Source: Symbiodinium natans
Lineage: Eukaryota; Sar; Dinophyceae; Suessiales; Symbiodiniaceae
NCBI GenBank assembly: GCA_905221605.1
Contig: CAJNDS010000341.1
Coordinates: forward strand, 62,001-126,000
Direction of reading: 5' to 3'
DNA length: 64,000 nt
In this document: in pieces, positions 33,096 through 44,304 of the stretch
Layout of the letters: each line of letters opens with the position of its first letter
Position numbering within the stretch: the stretch's first letter is position 1
Notes under the pieces: model-generated
Told to the model about the DNA's origin: nothing
Seen by the model: the letters and a program-made list of their open reading frames with translations, nothing else
The model's database searches: none
Position numbers and translations under genes: made by a program

Positions 33096-34506
33096 AACAT
33101 GCCGAGGAACGCCTGGTGCTTGAGTTGCCCAGCGATGCTCAGCTTGGGGGAAAGATGATGCCGCTTGCCAGGCTGCTCTCATGCCGCTTGCCTGGCCGTG
33201 ATCCTTTTTGTTGATGTTTTCTGGGTAAGCATTCAAAAGCAGTGAGCTGGAGGCCAGAGCCAGGAGGAGGTGAATCGGTTCGCAGGCTCTTTGAACCTCA
33301 CAGTTCCTGATCTTCAGGCTGATCATGACAAAGCATCAGAACGGGGCGGGGCAACTTGGCAGTTGACAATTTCTTGTGAGCAACATAGAGCAGCGTTGCG
33401 GAGGTGGACCTGCAGCGTGAACTCCTTGCACGGCGGCTGGTGGTGCAATGGCTTCGCAAGGCTGCCTCCTTTGATTTCTTGCGTCTTCCCCTCCTTCTGA
33501 TTCCTTCCCTCCTCATATCCCTTCTCGGTTCTCCGACTCGCTCCTTCTCTCTGTCCACTCTCTTTTTTGACTCTGCCTCGCTTCTCCTCCCCACCTTAAT
33601 ATTTCTTCCGCCTTGGCGAGCCGAGCCACGCCGTCTCGTAAACTCGCAATGCGAAGTCAAAGAGTCAAAGAGTCAAAGAGGCCTTGCAGGACTCCTTCGA
33701 TGTTTCCGCTGTGCCGCTGCCGGAGTCGGAGACTTCGCAAATGGCGGAGCTGCAAAGGAGCTCAGCTTAGCTCACGAAGAGTTCTGTGGAAGAGTTCTGT
33801 TCAGCCGCTTCAGCAATTTATCTCCAGGACGGCAAAGCAGCTGGTTGCAAACGAGCGGCCGGTCTTGGAGCTGGAGCTGCTGGCCTCGGAGAGGTGCGAA
33901 ACATCTTGCGAAACCTGAAATCCTCCTCGAAATTGCTCCTGGCTCGAGATTCTGATTCCGAGGTTCTGCGCGGGGGCAGAGGCTGCGCTGGATGCTGGCG
34001 GTGCCTCTCTGCAGAGCTTCGTCTCGGAGCAGTGGGACGACGAGACGGGGTGGATGGGCGCTGGCTAAAAATAGCGCAAGCGAAGAGGATGCCAGGGAAG
34101 GGCCTTAAAGCTGCTTAAGCTGCTTAAGCTGCTTTAAGCTTATCAGCTTTGAGCTTTGCAGGAGAGCCTTGTGTTGAACTTTCTTGAGTCTGTCGAACTT
34201 CTTGGGCTGTCCATCGCGGCCCGTAAGGTTGGGGTCAGGCTGCGGCTTCCTGACGCTGAGCTTGGCCTGCTGTGGCGCCCAGGACGGTTCCGCAGCTCCT
34301 TTCAACGAATGCTATACGGCTATACACCACGCTAATCACATGAGACGTGACAAAGCCTAATCTATATAGAGAACCCATAATTGTCCATCCTTAGATCTGT
34401 CATAGGTTTCTCATTCGTAGTCTTTTGAGACACTTATGCAGAATACGAAATTACGTACTTAAATACGGGAAAACAAGTGCAGCGATGATTCAAAAAATCA
34501 CTCAAA

Positions 34507-34560
34507 AAAAATTATATATATATATATATATATGTAGATTTAGATATAGATATATACACC
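34507..34560. repeat. AT-rich (TA)n tract
   Basis: Alternating TA runs then TAGATTTAGATATAGATATA; much lower GC than flanks. Confidence 0.85.
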
Positions 34561-35258
34561 TACAAACACTTGTGCTTCTTGGAAGGTCACTGCCGTCGAT
34601 AGCAGCCGGAGCCCTCGTAGTGGCGCAGTGGGGGCAATGTGGGACAAATCGGCGTGCGACCGAGATCCAGCCGCCCTTGCTCTTTGCGCCGCCAGCGTTT
34701 CGAAAGCGGAGGCAGATGGCAGGCCTGGAGAGTGCTTGAAATTGTTCATGCGCTCCTGAGTCGGTGTTCTTGCTCTCAATCTGCTGCCGTGACGTGTTGC
34801 GGCCTGTGCCACTTTCGAGTCGTGCTCATTCTTTGGCTTGACGTTTTGGCGGGCGGATCTCACTCAAGGCTGACCGTGAGGCTGCAGTCATTCAGCCATA
34901 TGGTCCGATGCGCTTGAGGTATCTTGAGGTTATGCTTCCGGTCTGGTGGCAGAATTTGGCACGACTCCTTGCAGCCACACTCTGAACGGTCTTGACGAGG
35001 GCGATGGACAGACGCAGCATCAACCAGATGCGAGGGTGTACTGTCGTGGGGTTGCGCAGCACAGCTTCAACCCAAGCTGATATGTGCACTGCGAGACTTC
35101 GAGCATCCGGCGCCAGAAAGGAAAACAGAGCGTTGCTTGTAGTTGAACCACGCACCTTACACGGCATGCCTGTTACCTGGGTTTTGTCGCCTTCGGCGGT
35201 GGATGAGGTGGGTGAGTGGGGAAGGGGGGATAAGAACGTCATTCATATGTGCCCATTA

Positions 35259-35442
35259 CAGTGTTTTTGCCTCTCCTCTACAGCATAAGGATGTGGAACA
35301 AGACACGCTATCACAAGCGCCTTTGGCGAACATGCTCGAACCACTGGTATTAACAGTGTTTTTGCTTCTTTGCAGAACGTACTTTTGACGTTTATGGGGA
35401 ACAAGACACGTGTCACGAGCGTGCATACCTTTGGCGAACATG
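35259..35442 (+). repeat. imperfect direct repeat, two units of about 95-105 bp
   Basis: Each unit has CAGTGTTTTTGC, then GGAACAAGACACG, then TCACRAGCG, then TTTGGCGAACATG (ends at 35334 and 35442). Spacing differs slightly between units. No coding use is apparent. Confidence 0.7.
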
Positions 35443-36308
35443 ACCGGCATTGCGGAAATTTTGCCTCCTTGTACAACATTCTGTAACATTCTGCACAAGG
35501 ATTTCTGACTTTTCTGGCACAAGACAATGGAAACTTCGTTGTCTTTTCACCTCCTGATAGTGCCCCGGAAGTCCCTCAAGTAGTATCAAACTCGACACTC
35601 CTTCAAATCCACTGTAGATACACAGCAGGCACAGATCTCCCCGCGATTGAATGGCCTGCAATCTCCCGTGATTCATCCCGCTTTCGCACCCCTGTCTTGC
35701 CGAGTCGAAACTCGCAGTCTCCAAGCTTCAGTGTCTTATCTTTCTTCGCCAGTCAAGTTCCATGTTGCCAAGGTCGGCTTTGTCAAAACGGGTGTTGGAA
35801 GACTGGAAGACCTGTAAATCAGGCGCTTGGTCCCGTGCGGTTTCTGGCTGTGTCGGCCGCGCATGCCTTCCTTGTTGTCAGGCTCTGGCTCGCCTTGGCA
35901 CCGGCAGGCCGGAATGAATTTCTGGAAATTAGCTTCGAGCTTGTTTGGATTTTGCAGATGACCGTCAAGACCAAGGATTACCCTGGCGATCTAGTTCATT
36001 TTGCAATTGGTGCAAGGTTTCTGTTTTGCTTAGACATTCACCGTGTATGTGCGCCGAAGATGGCCTTGATGGCTTTTGCATCGATGTGTGCTTGACTCAT
36101 GTTTGCGAACAGCTAGATGCTATACTTGCTGCAGCATGAGGATTGTGGATGCAAGACCACTGACGAGCAGCACAATGCAGAACACAGGTGCTACTGCCAT
36201 GCCGAGGCAGGTGCTTTCGCAGCAATGGACGACGGCCGGAACCCCGACCAGGCTCTGTGGGTGCAGTACGAGTCCGCGTCCAAGAAGGCCCTGGGATGGG
36301 CACCATGA

Positions 36309-36425
36309 GCTAAACCTAAGCTAAACCTAAGCTAAGCTTAAGTCAAACCTAAGTGAAACCTACGTCAAACCTGAGTCAAACCTGAGTTCAACTTAAGATA
36401 AACATAAGTTAAGCCTTAGCTAGAC
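36309..36425 (+). repeat. tandem repeat, unit about CTAAACCTAAG
   Basis: About ten degenerate 10-12-bp units drifting from CTAAACCTAAG to TCAAACCTGAG and TTAAGCCTTAG. Similar in composition to the telomere-like CCCTAAA but with a different period. It ends just before the zinc-finger methyltransferase exon. Confidence 0.75.
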
Positions 36426-36465
36426 CTGGAGACCCTCTCCGCGGGATGGGCAGCGCCCTGACTAG

Positions 36466-38078
36466 GTGCCCGTGAACGGGTGTTTGGATGTTGGTCGCTG
36501 GCTCCGAGATGTGAAGGCGGCTTTTGTGCCGGGTCTCGAGAAAGTTTCCGTTGCACGCTTGGAGCTGTACGCTCATCGGGGAAGTGGCAGCCCTCAAGAG
36601 CTTGGTGCCGACAATTTGGAGTTGTTGACCAGTGGCAAGAAGCTCTCAAAGCTAATATCTCTGGGACGAGGTTTACAACAGGATGATGCATTTCATCTCA
36701 GGATAAAGAGGGATTGCAAAGGCAGGAAGACGGAAGCAGACGCTTGGGGTGGAGACACTGACCTCGCATTCGCTGCCGAAGCAGCTGCATCTGCGGCACG
36801 TTTGCAGACTGATGTCGTTCTTTCGAAAGGGAGTGATGGCCATGCAGGATACTGGTGTGAAGCGTGCAAGGCGCATTGTTGTTCTGCGACGGCATGGAAG
36901 CAGCATTATGGCAGCAAGCAGCATCAGCGCCTTCGAGGCCGAGGCCCTGTAAAGTGTGTTGGGGGTGAGGCCTGCCCAGAGGATGCGAATCCCTGGTCGA
37001 GGGGTATGGCAGCGCTGGCACAATTTCCTCTTCGCCGCGGGGGCACGCTGGATGTGTCCACAAAGTTCTTTGATTTGGCGGACTCTCAGAAGGCGCTTCT
37101 GAGACTGCATCTTGACTGCAATCTGAAAGGAAAGGAAAGTCCCATTTGTAAAATGTACATTTTTGCACCGTCACAGGTTCGTGATGCGATTGTGCATCTT
37201 GGGTAGCTCGCAGTTGTGCCGATGTAAGCAGTCTTGCAGGTGCTGCAGGTTTGCTGCATGCCTCACTCTCCATCCCCCCACGCACCTCGAACATGTTTTC
37301 TAAGGGCATGTAACGAGTCGCAATACAGTTTTTCAGGTATCTTGCTAGCAGCTTCAACGGCGAGAAGGAGCTTCTCAAAGCCTTCGACGTTCTGTTGGAG
37401 AACTCGGCTGATCATCTGCGAATCAAAGAGTTATTTGAGACGATCGAAATTTGGAAGAAGGTGGTTTCGCACCTGCAGCGCTGCAACGCCATGCGGAAAG
37501 CGCGCGGTGTGGCGGCTATCGCTCGGATCTACGACGTAGGAAGCGGGCATGGGCTGCTGGCTGTCCTCTTGGCATACCGTTTCCCGAGCACAGAAGTTGT
37601 CGCTGTAGACCTGGAGAAGCGAGCAGGCTTCGAGCGCTACGTAGACGCCGTGAACAGCTTTGGCTCCTGTGTAGGTAGCAACACGACTTGCCTCTCCAAC
37701 CTCTCATTTGTGATCAGCAGTTTTGAGGATTTTGAAGGTTTGAGACAAAACGCCTCTACAACCAGTGGTCTCAGCACCTCTACCGGTGGTCTTGCTTATG
37801 TTTGTGTACACGGCTGCAACGAGTTGAACTTTGCAGTGCTCCGACGCGCCACAGAGAAACTCGCTGCTTGGCTTGTTGTGCCATGCTGCATACGGGATGG
37901 CCTTACAGACATCTCCGTGCGATGCGGTGGCAAAGATGGTGGAGAGGTAGGAGACGATTCCCGACACGCAATCATGTGCGGCATCGCAGCTGCGCAGCAC
38001 AAGGCAGTTGCAATAGTGGCTGTCGACCGTCGCATCACCAATCGCCACCTGATCATTGAAGGGGATGCATCAGCATAA
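36466..38078 (+). CDS. C2H2 zinc finger fused to class I methyltransferase
   Basis: Exon 36466-37202 and exon 37337-38078 join in frame (GT-AG intron of 134 bp), reading VHLG-YLASSFNG, 492 codons. Residues 131-153 form a C-x2-C-x12-H-x5-H finger, YWCEACKAHCC then KQHYGSKQHQ, of the U1/JAZ RNA-binding type. The second exon has a Rossmann SAM-binding motif IYDVGSGHGLLAVLL (37524-37568), an acidic VVAVDLEKR strand end, and a late WLVVPCC segment, resembling METTL25-like or Methyltransf_32 enzymes. The substrate may be RNA given the finger, but this is inference. TAA at 38076 follows IEGDASA. The first exon starts after TAG at 36463-36465, so upstream exons may exist. Confidence 0.65.
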
Positions 38079-39259
38079 AGGCATGCAGTGCCTCGCAACA
38101 TCGACGACAACCAGAGCCTTCCGGCAAAAGGCTACCCGCTGCTTACCGGCGAAGTGCTACCTGCTGCCCAACTCTCTTGATCGGCAAGAAGTGGAGGTGA
38201 AGCTTCCTGGCGCACGTGCTGCACACATACTGGATGGCATTGGCATGCCGAAACTGCTCGCAGTTAAAATCCAGTTCGGTCGACCTTGACATGCTAGCTG
38301 GACCGTTGTGAACGCTTTGCACGCCCTTGAAGTGCTGCACCTGCAGGCTGGCCACGGCTGGCCCTTTGAGATGCACGCCGCTTGGAGAATGCGGAGGCAT
38401 TTTCGGGTGGATGTAATGTGGTCCCATGTCATGTGTTTCATGTTGGGCTACACTTCGACGCCGGGCAGTGTGACCTGGAGCATGGATTCGACAGTACCCG
38501 GCAGAGAAGGCACCTTACCTTGCTTCATTGAGCAGCAGGAGGAAATCGGTTCAAGAAGGTTCGGGGCGGGGTGTAGCATGTTGCATGTGGCACGGAGTTC
38601 CTTTTTACACTACACTCAGCGGCTGTTTTACTTGTGCTGTTTCCCAGCCAATGGTGCTCATTGCGCTCAGGGACCTTTTCGTGCAGACACTTTTCCATCT
38701 TGGCAGTTTATTAGCGCTTTCAAATCTTGCTCTGAAGCTTCTGCAAGGCCGTGGTCCCGGATGTGCTCCGTGCTTGGCATCGTGACCGGGGAAGGCCCAG
38801 GGCCCTCGGGCCTCTGGAAGTCTCCTTTCAATTTTCTTTCGTGGAATGTCAGGACCACCACTTTGGCTGCTTCAGCTCGGCTATGCCATCTACGCACCTT
38901 CTGCATTCTGATGCTGCGGGGGTCTGAGTAATTCCCAATTCCCACGTGGTACCGGTAGGTGGTGCATGTGCTGTTCCTTTTGCTTGACATGCCCTGCTCG
39001 TGTGACAACATGGCTTGCTTTGCGCTCGCGACAACTGCGCAGCTACCAGCCATAGCAATTCTCCACCTACCCAGCACGACAAACTTTATTTTGCCAGATC
39101 TAGCTGTGGGGGTCTGTGTCATATTCCTGAGGCGGGTGGGCCGGGTGGGCGGATCATCCAGGGACAGGCTTTTTGTTGGAGGTTTTTCGGGCTCCGGCAA
39201 CGGGTATTACAAGTGCCCTTCATGAGGCATGGAGGTGCCCGAGCTGGTGTTGGTTTGCC
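38079..39259. other. no gene recognised
   Basis: A frame at 38528-38785 contains a hydrophobic stretch (VLIALRDLFVQTLFHLGSLL) that could be a membrane exon, but no family was recognised. Otherwise blank. Confidence 0.3.
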
Positions 39260-39670
39260 GCACCACAATACTTCCACCAAAGCCCAGGGGGCGCCAGCAA
39301 TGGAAAGGGCGGGACGGTTGTCAAGTGTGCGCACAATGCCGACTGCTCCCAAAGATGTGCACAGCGCGAAGGCGATCCCAATCCAGACAATGTTCGGTGC
39401 CCCGCTTGCGGACACACGTGGATGACATTCTTTGATGATGATTTCTTCAACTGTGTGCAGTGTGGACGGATCCGCTTCGAATGCGTGCACTGCAGACGAT
39501 CGGATGCAAACAGAAGCTATTGCAGGTATTGCCTGTCAGGATGTTATGACAAGACAATACCTGTCACAGTCCTCGTGCAGCGGGATTTGCGATGTCTCCG
39601 ATGTAAGTGCATGACGCTCGCTGGTGTGGACATCTTGGCGACAAGCCTGGCAGAGGACAGTAACACATGA
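39260..39670 (+). CDS. Cys-rich zinc-ribbon-like ORF
   Basis: The frame ends at TGA 39668-39670. Its core has paired cysteines: VRCPACGHTW, FFNCVQCG, RFECVHCRR, YCRYC and LRCLRCKC, each C-x2-C. Such arrays usually bind two or three zinc ions. The family is not recognised. A start is not certain because the frame is open from 39173 and may begin after an AG acceptor. Its stop overlaps the ATG of the next frame (39667). Confidence 0.4.
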   Translation, partial: APQYFHQSPGGASNGKGGTVVKCAHNADCSQRCAQREGDPNPDNVRCPACGHTWMTFFDDDFFNCVQCGRIRFECVHCRRSDANRSYCRYCLSGCYDKTIPVTVLVQRDLRCLRCKCMTLAGVDILATSLAEDSNT

Positions 39671-39984
39671 ATCCGAATGAGTCACCTTTGACAGCAGTGC
39701 CCCTCAAGTCTCGAAGTCTCAAACATCTGACAGAGGACGCCACCGTCGGCCTTCTGCGACCTGAAGTGATTGAAGCCGCCATGGCCGCCGCAGGATGCAA
39801 GCGCGGCGAAGACGGCGGCTTTTACCCAGAGATCCAACTTCGTGAGTGGGAGAGATGGCACGGCACGCACAGCATTGTCAGGCCCAGGCATGCTGCGAGG
39901 GAACCATCAGTTCAGGTGATTTTAGTAGGCGCCGATGGAGCAGTCCTGCTTGATGCTGCCTTGCTCGTCACCCTCGCCGGCTGA
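39667..39984 (+). CDS. unrecognised ORF downstream of zinc-ribbon ORF
   Basis: 105 codons from ATG 39667 to TGA, overlapping the preceding stop (ACATGA). Contains ATVGLLRPEVIEAAMAAAGC and a hydrophobic end, VQVILVGADGAVLLDAALL. No family recognised. It could be an exon of the same gene in another frame. Confidence 0.25.
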   Translation: MNPNESPLTAVPLKSRSLKHLTEDATVGLLRPEVIEAAMAAAGCKRGEDGGFYPEIQLREWERWHGTHSIVRPRHAAREPSVQVILVGADGAVLLDAALLVTLAG

Positions 39985-42059
39985 GGTGTCGGCTTGGGCC
40001 AAAACAAGCGATTTCAAAGCAAGTAGACTGCTCTGCCCATGTCCCCATGCCGGATGTACAGATCTCCTAAAATTCTGACTGAAGCCTGGCCTTGCCGATG
40101 TTGTGGCATGTGTTTTTTCGTGTTAAATTAGTTCAAGCCCGTGGTTGTTGCAGACTGGACACAGCATGATACAGTAGGTTGCAGTAGCTTTTAGCGGCTA
40201 GTGCATGCCAGAGACTAAACAAAGATGTGGCGGTGTGTGTTTGTGTGATGTAAGCCTGTGTTAGCCTGTGCGGCTGTTGGCAATAAGAAGAAAGCCAGGC
40301 ACTTAGCTGTGGGCTATGAGGTCGGAGTTCAGTTTTGTCCGGTATTTTGATGATCGACATGTGCCAGAGCGGGAAATAGCGAGAAACTTGCAGGTGCGAG
40401 CCTTGTGGATGCACAATGCTAGGCAAACCTGCAATTTTCATTCGGTACGCGGTTGAGTTATGTGTCATGCGCCCAAGATGCTCGAGTTCGCAAAGCATGG
40501 TCCGCAGAATGGTAGCTCTAGCTTAGTTTGAATTTGTTGTGAACGAAGATGAGAAGCCTGCACATGTCAGGCCACTCGGTGTGGCAAATATCTCAGAAAG
40601 GTGCCAGCATGTGGAGATGCTGTCCATCCATCTCCAGGGATGCAGACGTAGGTGTCGATGCTGGATCTGGCGGTGCATTCAGCGATGGATGCAGTTGCAT
40701 GAAAAACATCCCAAGCTATGGGTATTATGGAGCGCTCTCCTCGCTTTCATTGGTGTCCTGGTGGATCCAATGATCACGAGGTCCTGATGTGCAACACGTG
40801 TATGCGAAGAATGGGGGGGGGGTTCGGTTTTGAGGCTAGGAGGCTTATGAGGTGGCCCATGAGGTGGCTACGGTCACCTGGTGCTCTTCAAGAGCCATGG
40901 ACATTGTGGGTCCCAACGCAGATCACTGCTGTCTTGATGTATTCCAAAGCCCGATACGAACGAGTTCAATGACCTGATGGATGCCGTTGCTGGTGTTTGC
41001 CCTCAGCCTTTGTCTAGAGGAAGTGTATGACGACTGGCCTGATCGGACTACCCCAGGACTGCGATCCTACAAACACAACCCATTCTCTCTGATGCTCAGC
41101 ACAACAGAAGTGTGCGGATATTCATGCTTGGGGGTGATGATGTTCAAGAGGTTGGCTTCATGGTGAGCCTCATCTCCTCGCTCCTATCAAGGATCTTGTC
41201 GAACGCTCTGTGTTCCTCCTGCCAAATATCCTTGCTTAACGGAGTCACAGCCGTTCTCTTTTTAGTGGCTCACCCTGCTGCCCTGAAAAATCCTGAAATG
41301 CAAAGCTTACTTGAATGCTCGGCCTGGCTACTCTTCTCGAAAAGTCATGTCATGTTCCCGGAAGCTTTATGTTTGTGCGTGGCGCGCCTTCTGTGCCAGG
41401 CAAAATGGTCGGCTTGCCTCACACATACTCACACGGATCACAAGCTTAAGCGACTCAACGCCCCAAACGTCTTTGTGAGGTTTTGGATCTAAGCTTTCGT
41501 GTCTTGCCGCAGGTTCAAGTCAGGAGGCAAAGTGTTTCTCCGGCGTGTGGCTCTGAGATGATGACACCACTGCAAGCCGAGCCCGAAACATTATGTAATG
41601 CCGAAGGCATGGACTGGACCGATGCTGATTCGTGCGCTCAATTGCTGGAGGCCAATCGGGTTTCAAGGATGACTGCAGCTGCTTGCAGTTGGTCGCAGCT
41701 TGTTCAGTTGCCCTGCGTCATCTTCTCTGCGTTTCTGCAGCTCTCGTGGCTCAACGGATGGCCCTCAGACCTCACACAGCCAACGCCGTTTAGCTTCAAG
41801 CTCCTGTTCCGCCATGAGCTTTGTGGGGTTGGACGAGAATGGGGCCACCTCCATCCGGGCAGACCCTCGGCGAAGCAACATATGTTGTCTTCCCTTTCAA
41901 ATTAGAGATTCACTCACTCCAGCATATCACGAGCTAGAGCACCGACCTCGCTCGCACACTATGTGAGGCGATGAAGCTTCGGATCCCGCGGATCAACGAG
42001 GTGTCACATTTCCGGGAGGCACTTCTGTTCGAGAAAGCTCTGCGCCAACAACCTTCCCT
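39985..42059. other. spacer or unresolved exons
   Basis: Several frames (40539-40787, 40981-41166, 41483-41966) without recognised motif. The end (about 41800-42060) might contain early exons of the first HIT-family copy, but nothing aligned. Confidence 0.3.
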
Positions 42060-42119
42060 GAGTTTTGAAATTTGGTCCCCACAGATGCCTCTGGTCTTCG
42101 AAGTCCCGCTCCCCGGAAC

Positions 42120-42616
42120 TCCAGGCCCGGAGGCTTCTGCAGGAGCTCGGAGGCTGCGAGGCGCTCCGCGAGGAGCTCGTGAATGCAGGCTTCGTGGATG
42201 GTGACTCAGGAGCTGAATCCACCTGTGCCAAACTGCCAAACCCGGGCAGAAGTTACAGTACTCAGTTGTCGAGTAGTAGTCGCTCCCACGACTTGCAGTT
42301 CATTCGTTCATATGGCATCTCTCTCTCTCTCTCTTCTATTTTCTCTCTTTCTCCATCGAGACAGGGTTCTCTAATCATCGAAAGAATGCAACATGTACTG
42401 TAATATCTGTCTATATAAATACGTGTGTATACACATGCTCACATGGCGTACGTTGAAGGGAGCCTGCCTTTCTTGTTGCATGCTAGGAGAGCTGACCAGC
42501 GGGCAGAGCCCCTTCAACGTCTTCGTCCGTGTTGCAAAAGGGCTCGGGACCTTACTCTCTAAACTCTGGCATTGCTTGGTAGAGAGCCTCTGCAGCATCC
42601 ACAGAGGCTGCTGAAG
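42120..42616 (+). pseudogene. HIT-family tandem copy 0, C-terminal part only
   Basis: About 42135-42225 reads ELGGCEALREELVNAGFVDG and 42489-42542 reads LTSGQSPFNVFVRVAKG. In copy 1 the same order is continuous: YGGCKALKPELANAGFIDVS then LLTTGTKPFNLFARIAAG. So this is a relative with an intron of about 250 bp at this point. The N-terminal HIT-like part was not found upstream, so it may be truncated. The (CT)n run at 42318-42334 lies in this intron. Confidence 0.45.
42318..42334 (+). repeat. (CT)n microsatellite
   Basis: Run of CT units in the presumed intron of copy 0, followed by a pyrimidine-rich stretch to about 42360. Confidence 0.8.
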
Positions 42617-42885
42617 CAAGCAAATATGGAACCAGAACAGGAGGCCCTGGGAAGGTTTCAGTCGCGACTCGGACGCAACCACTGCGCACAAATGCCTCGC
42701 ATTCTGACATGGGACATGAAGTAGGAGGGAGTCCAACGAATGCCAGGAAGTTCACTATTTGCTGCAATCGGGCTGAGAATGACTTGCACTGGGAGTCTCG
42801 GCGGCGATGGCGGTTTTGAAACCGTGAGACCAACTTGACTTTGGCATGTCGGGTACGGTAGCGGTTGTTGTTCCTTTCCGTGCAG

Positions 42886-44187
42886 GATTCTGACGACCCC
42901 CAGTGGGTCAAACGGGCTTCGATGTCCAGGCGACACAGATTTCTCACAACAAAGGACGAGACTTTGACGAGGGACTCGCGCGTAGCGGCGTAGAGAAGTG
43001 AAGCATCCTCTTCATTTGAGACAGCACAGGACTTGCACTGGCAGTGGTGCATGCCTTAGTGATGATAAAGCAAGAAGCGTAGGAGGTGGTGAAGAATTTG
43101 CCCTTTGTAAGATGTCAATGGGCAGTGTAATCGCGAAATGAGGTTCAACCCTCTCGTGTTCGGAATGGTGTCCGAAATTGGTGAAGGCTGTGACGTTCGC
43201 CAAGCACTTGAGGAATTGGAAGAGATGAAGTCTGCCGCGCTTACCTATGCTAAGAATAGCCCGGGCTGGCCCAAAGATCCGACAGACATTGGTCTGTATG
43301 TGAACATCTTCGGCCACAATAATGTCAATTCGCTTTTCATCCACATTCTTGACCTGACTGTCACTGGACCAAGCTTTGCTGTTTCTTGGCTTTCAGAGGG
43401 GAGTGCATATGGTTTCCCGTTCGAACCTTACCATCTTATTGTCGGAGCATGCCTCCTAGAATGCCCGCAGGCCTTGGTGGAGCTTGCGGTGCCGTTTCAT
43501 GCATGACATGTTGCACATGCCTGCCGTAGTATGGGATTCATTCCGAAGCTTCGAGCCAGCCAAGCGGTCATCTGGGCCAAACATGGCATTGCCATAAGCT
43601 TGCATCGAGGCGCTGTAGCAACCTGACAGGAGGGACAAGTCACAGTTCAAGATGGTAACAGCTAAGGCGCAGACCTACAAAAATTGTCTCTTGCATCGAA
43701 GCAACTGCTCTTTGCGGTCTTTGCAGGCTTTTTGCAGGCATATGTCTAGCAAGAGTCAAGACTCCATTAGCCAGCCAGCGAAGGTCCCTTGGATGCTGTG
43801 CTCAAAGTTCTTCAAGAGGAAGCCCAGGACACCAAGATGCCACGAATCATAAGCACCGCGGGTGAACGCAAAGCCCGTTCCAGCCTCTTCGAACTAAGCG
43901 GCGGATTTCGGGGAACTGGTGGCGCTACAAGCTTGAAGGAAGAGCTGGTGGAACGTGTCCCAGTGCTCTGCGATGCTGGCAGCTTCCGTGAAGTTCGGCG
44001 TATCTTTCGCGAGGACTATGGGGGCTGCAAGGCTCTAAAGCCTGAGCTCGCAAATGCCGGCTTTATCGATGTCTCTACAGGCTTACTGACTACTGGAACG
44101 AAGCCTTTCAACCTCTTTGCGCGCATAGCCGCCGGGGAAATGGAGCAGCCAGGTGAGGAACTGAGTCGCTTGATGCGTGCATTATAG
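42886..44187 (+). CDS. HIT-family tandem copy 1, intron-rich, degenerate triad
   Basis: Exon candidates: 42886-42957 (DSDDPQWVKRASMSRRHRFL, TTKD), 43141-43377 (FNPLVFGM ... GHNNVNSLFIHILDL ... GPSF), 43673-43690 (TYKNCLL), and 43790-44187 (LDAVLKVLQEEAQDTK ... ending RLMRAL stop). Each aligns with the single exon of copy 2. The position of the histidine triad reads SLFIHIL, so two of three His are gone and hydrolysis is unlikely. The C-terminal part (GGCKALKPELANAGF) is shared with copy 0 and is absent from copy 2, which has a BTB domain there. Splice ends are approximate. It may be functional as a binding protein or decaying. Confidence 0.5.
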
Positions 44188-44304
44188 GAATGCCAGAGCC
44201 GAGGATGCCAGATCATGGCATAAGTGCGGCATATGTATGCATAAGGCAGAAGTATGCATAAGGCAGAAGTCTTGTGATTTGAAAATCTGTGATGTGGCAC
44301 AGGC

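Larger units (their letters stand above)
33096..36465. other. spacer with repeats; coding content unclear
   Basis: Holds a pyrimidine-rich tract (33470-33605), AAAGAGTC tandem repeats (33655-33680), a TTAAGCTGC repeat (34110-34138), an AT-rich (TA)n tract (34507-34555), a 100-bp imperfect direct repeat (35259-35442) and a CTAAACCTAAG repeat (36309-36425). Frames at 33613-34118 are open in several phases with no motif. A frame at 36117-36308 ends QALWVQYESASKKALGWAP then stop and may be a last exon, but nothing identifies it. Confidence 0.4.
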
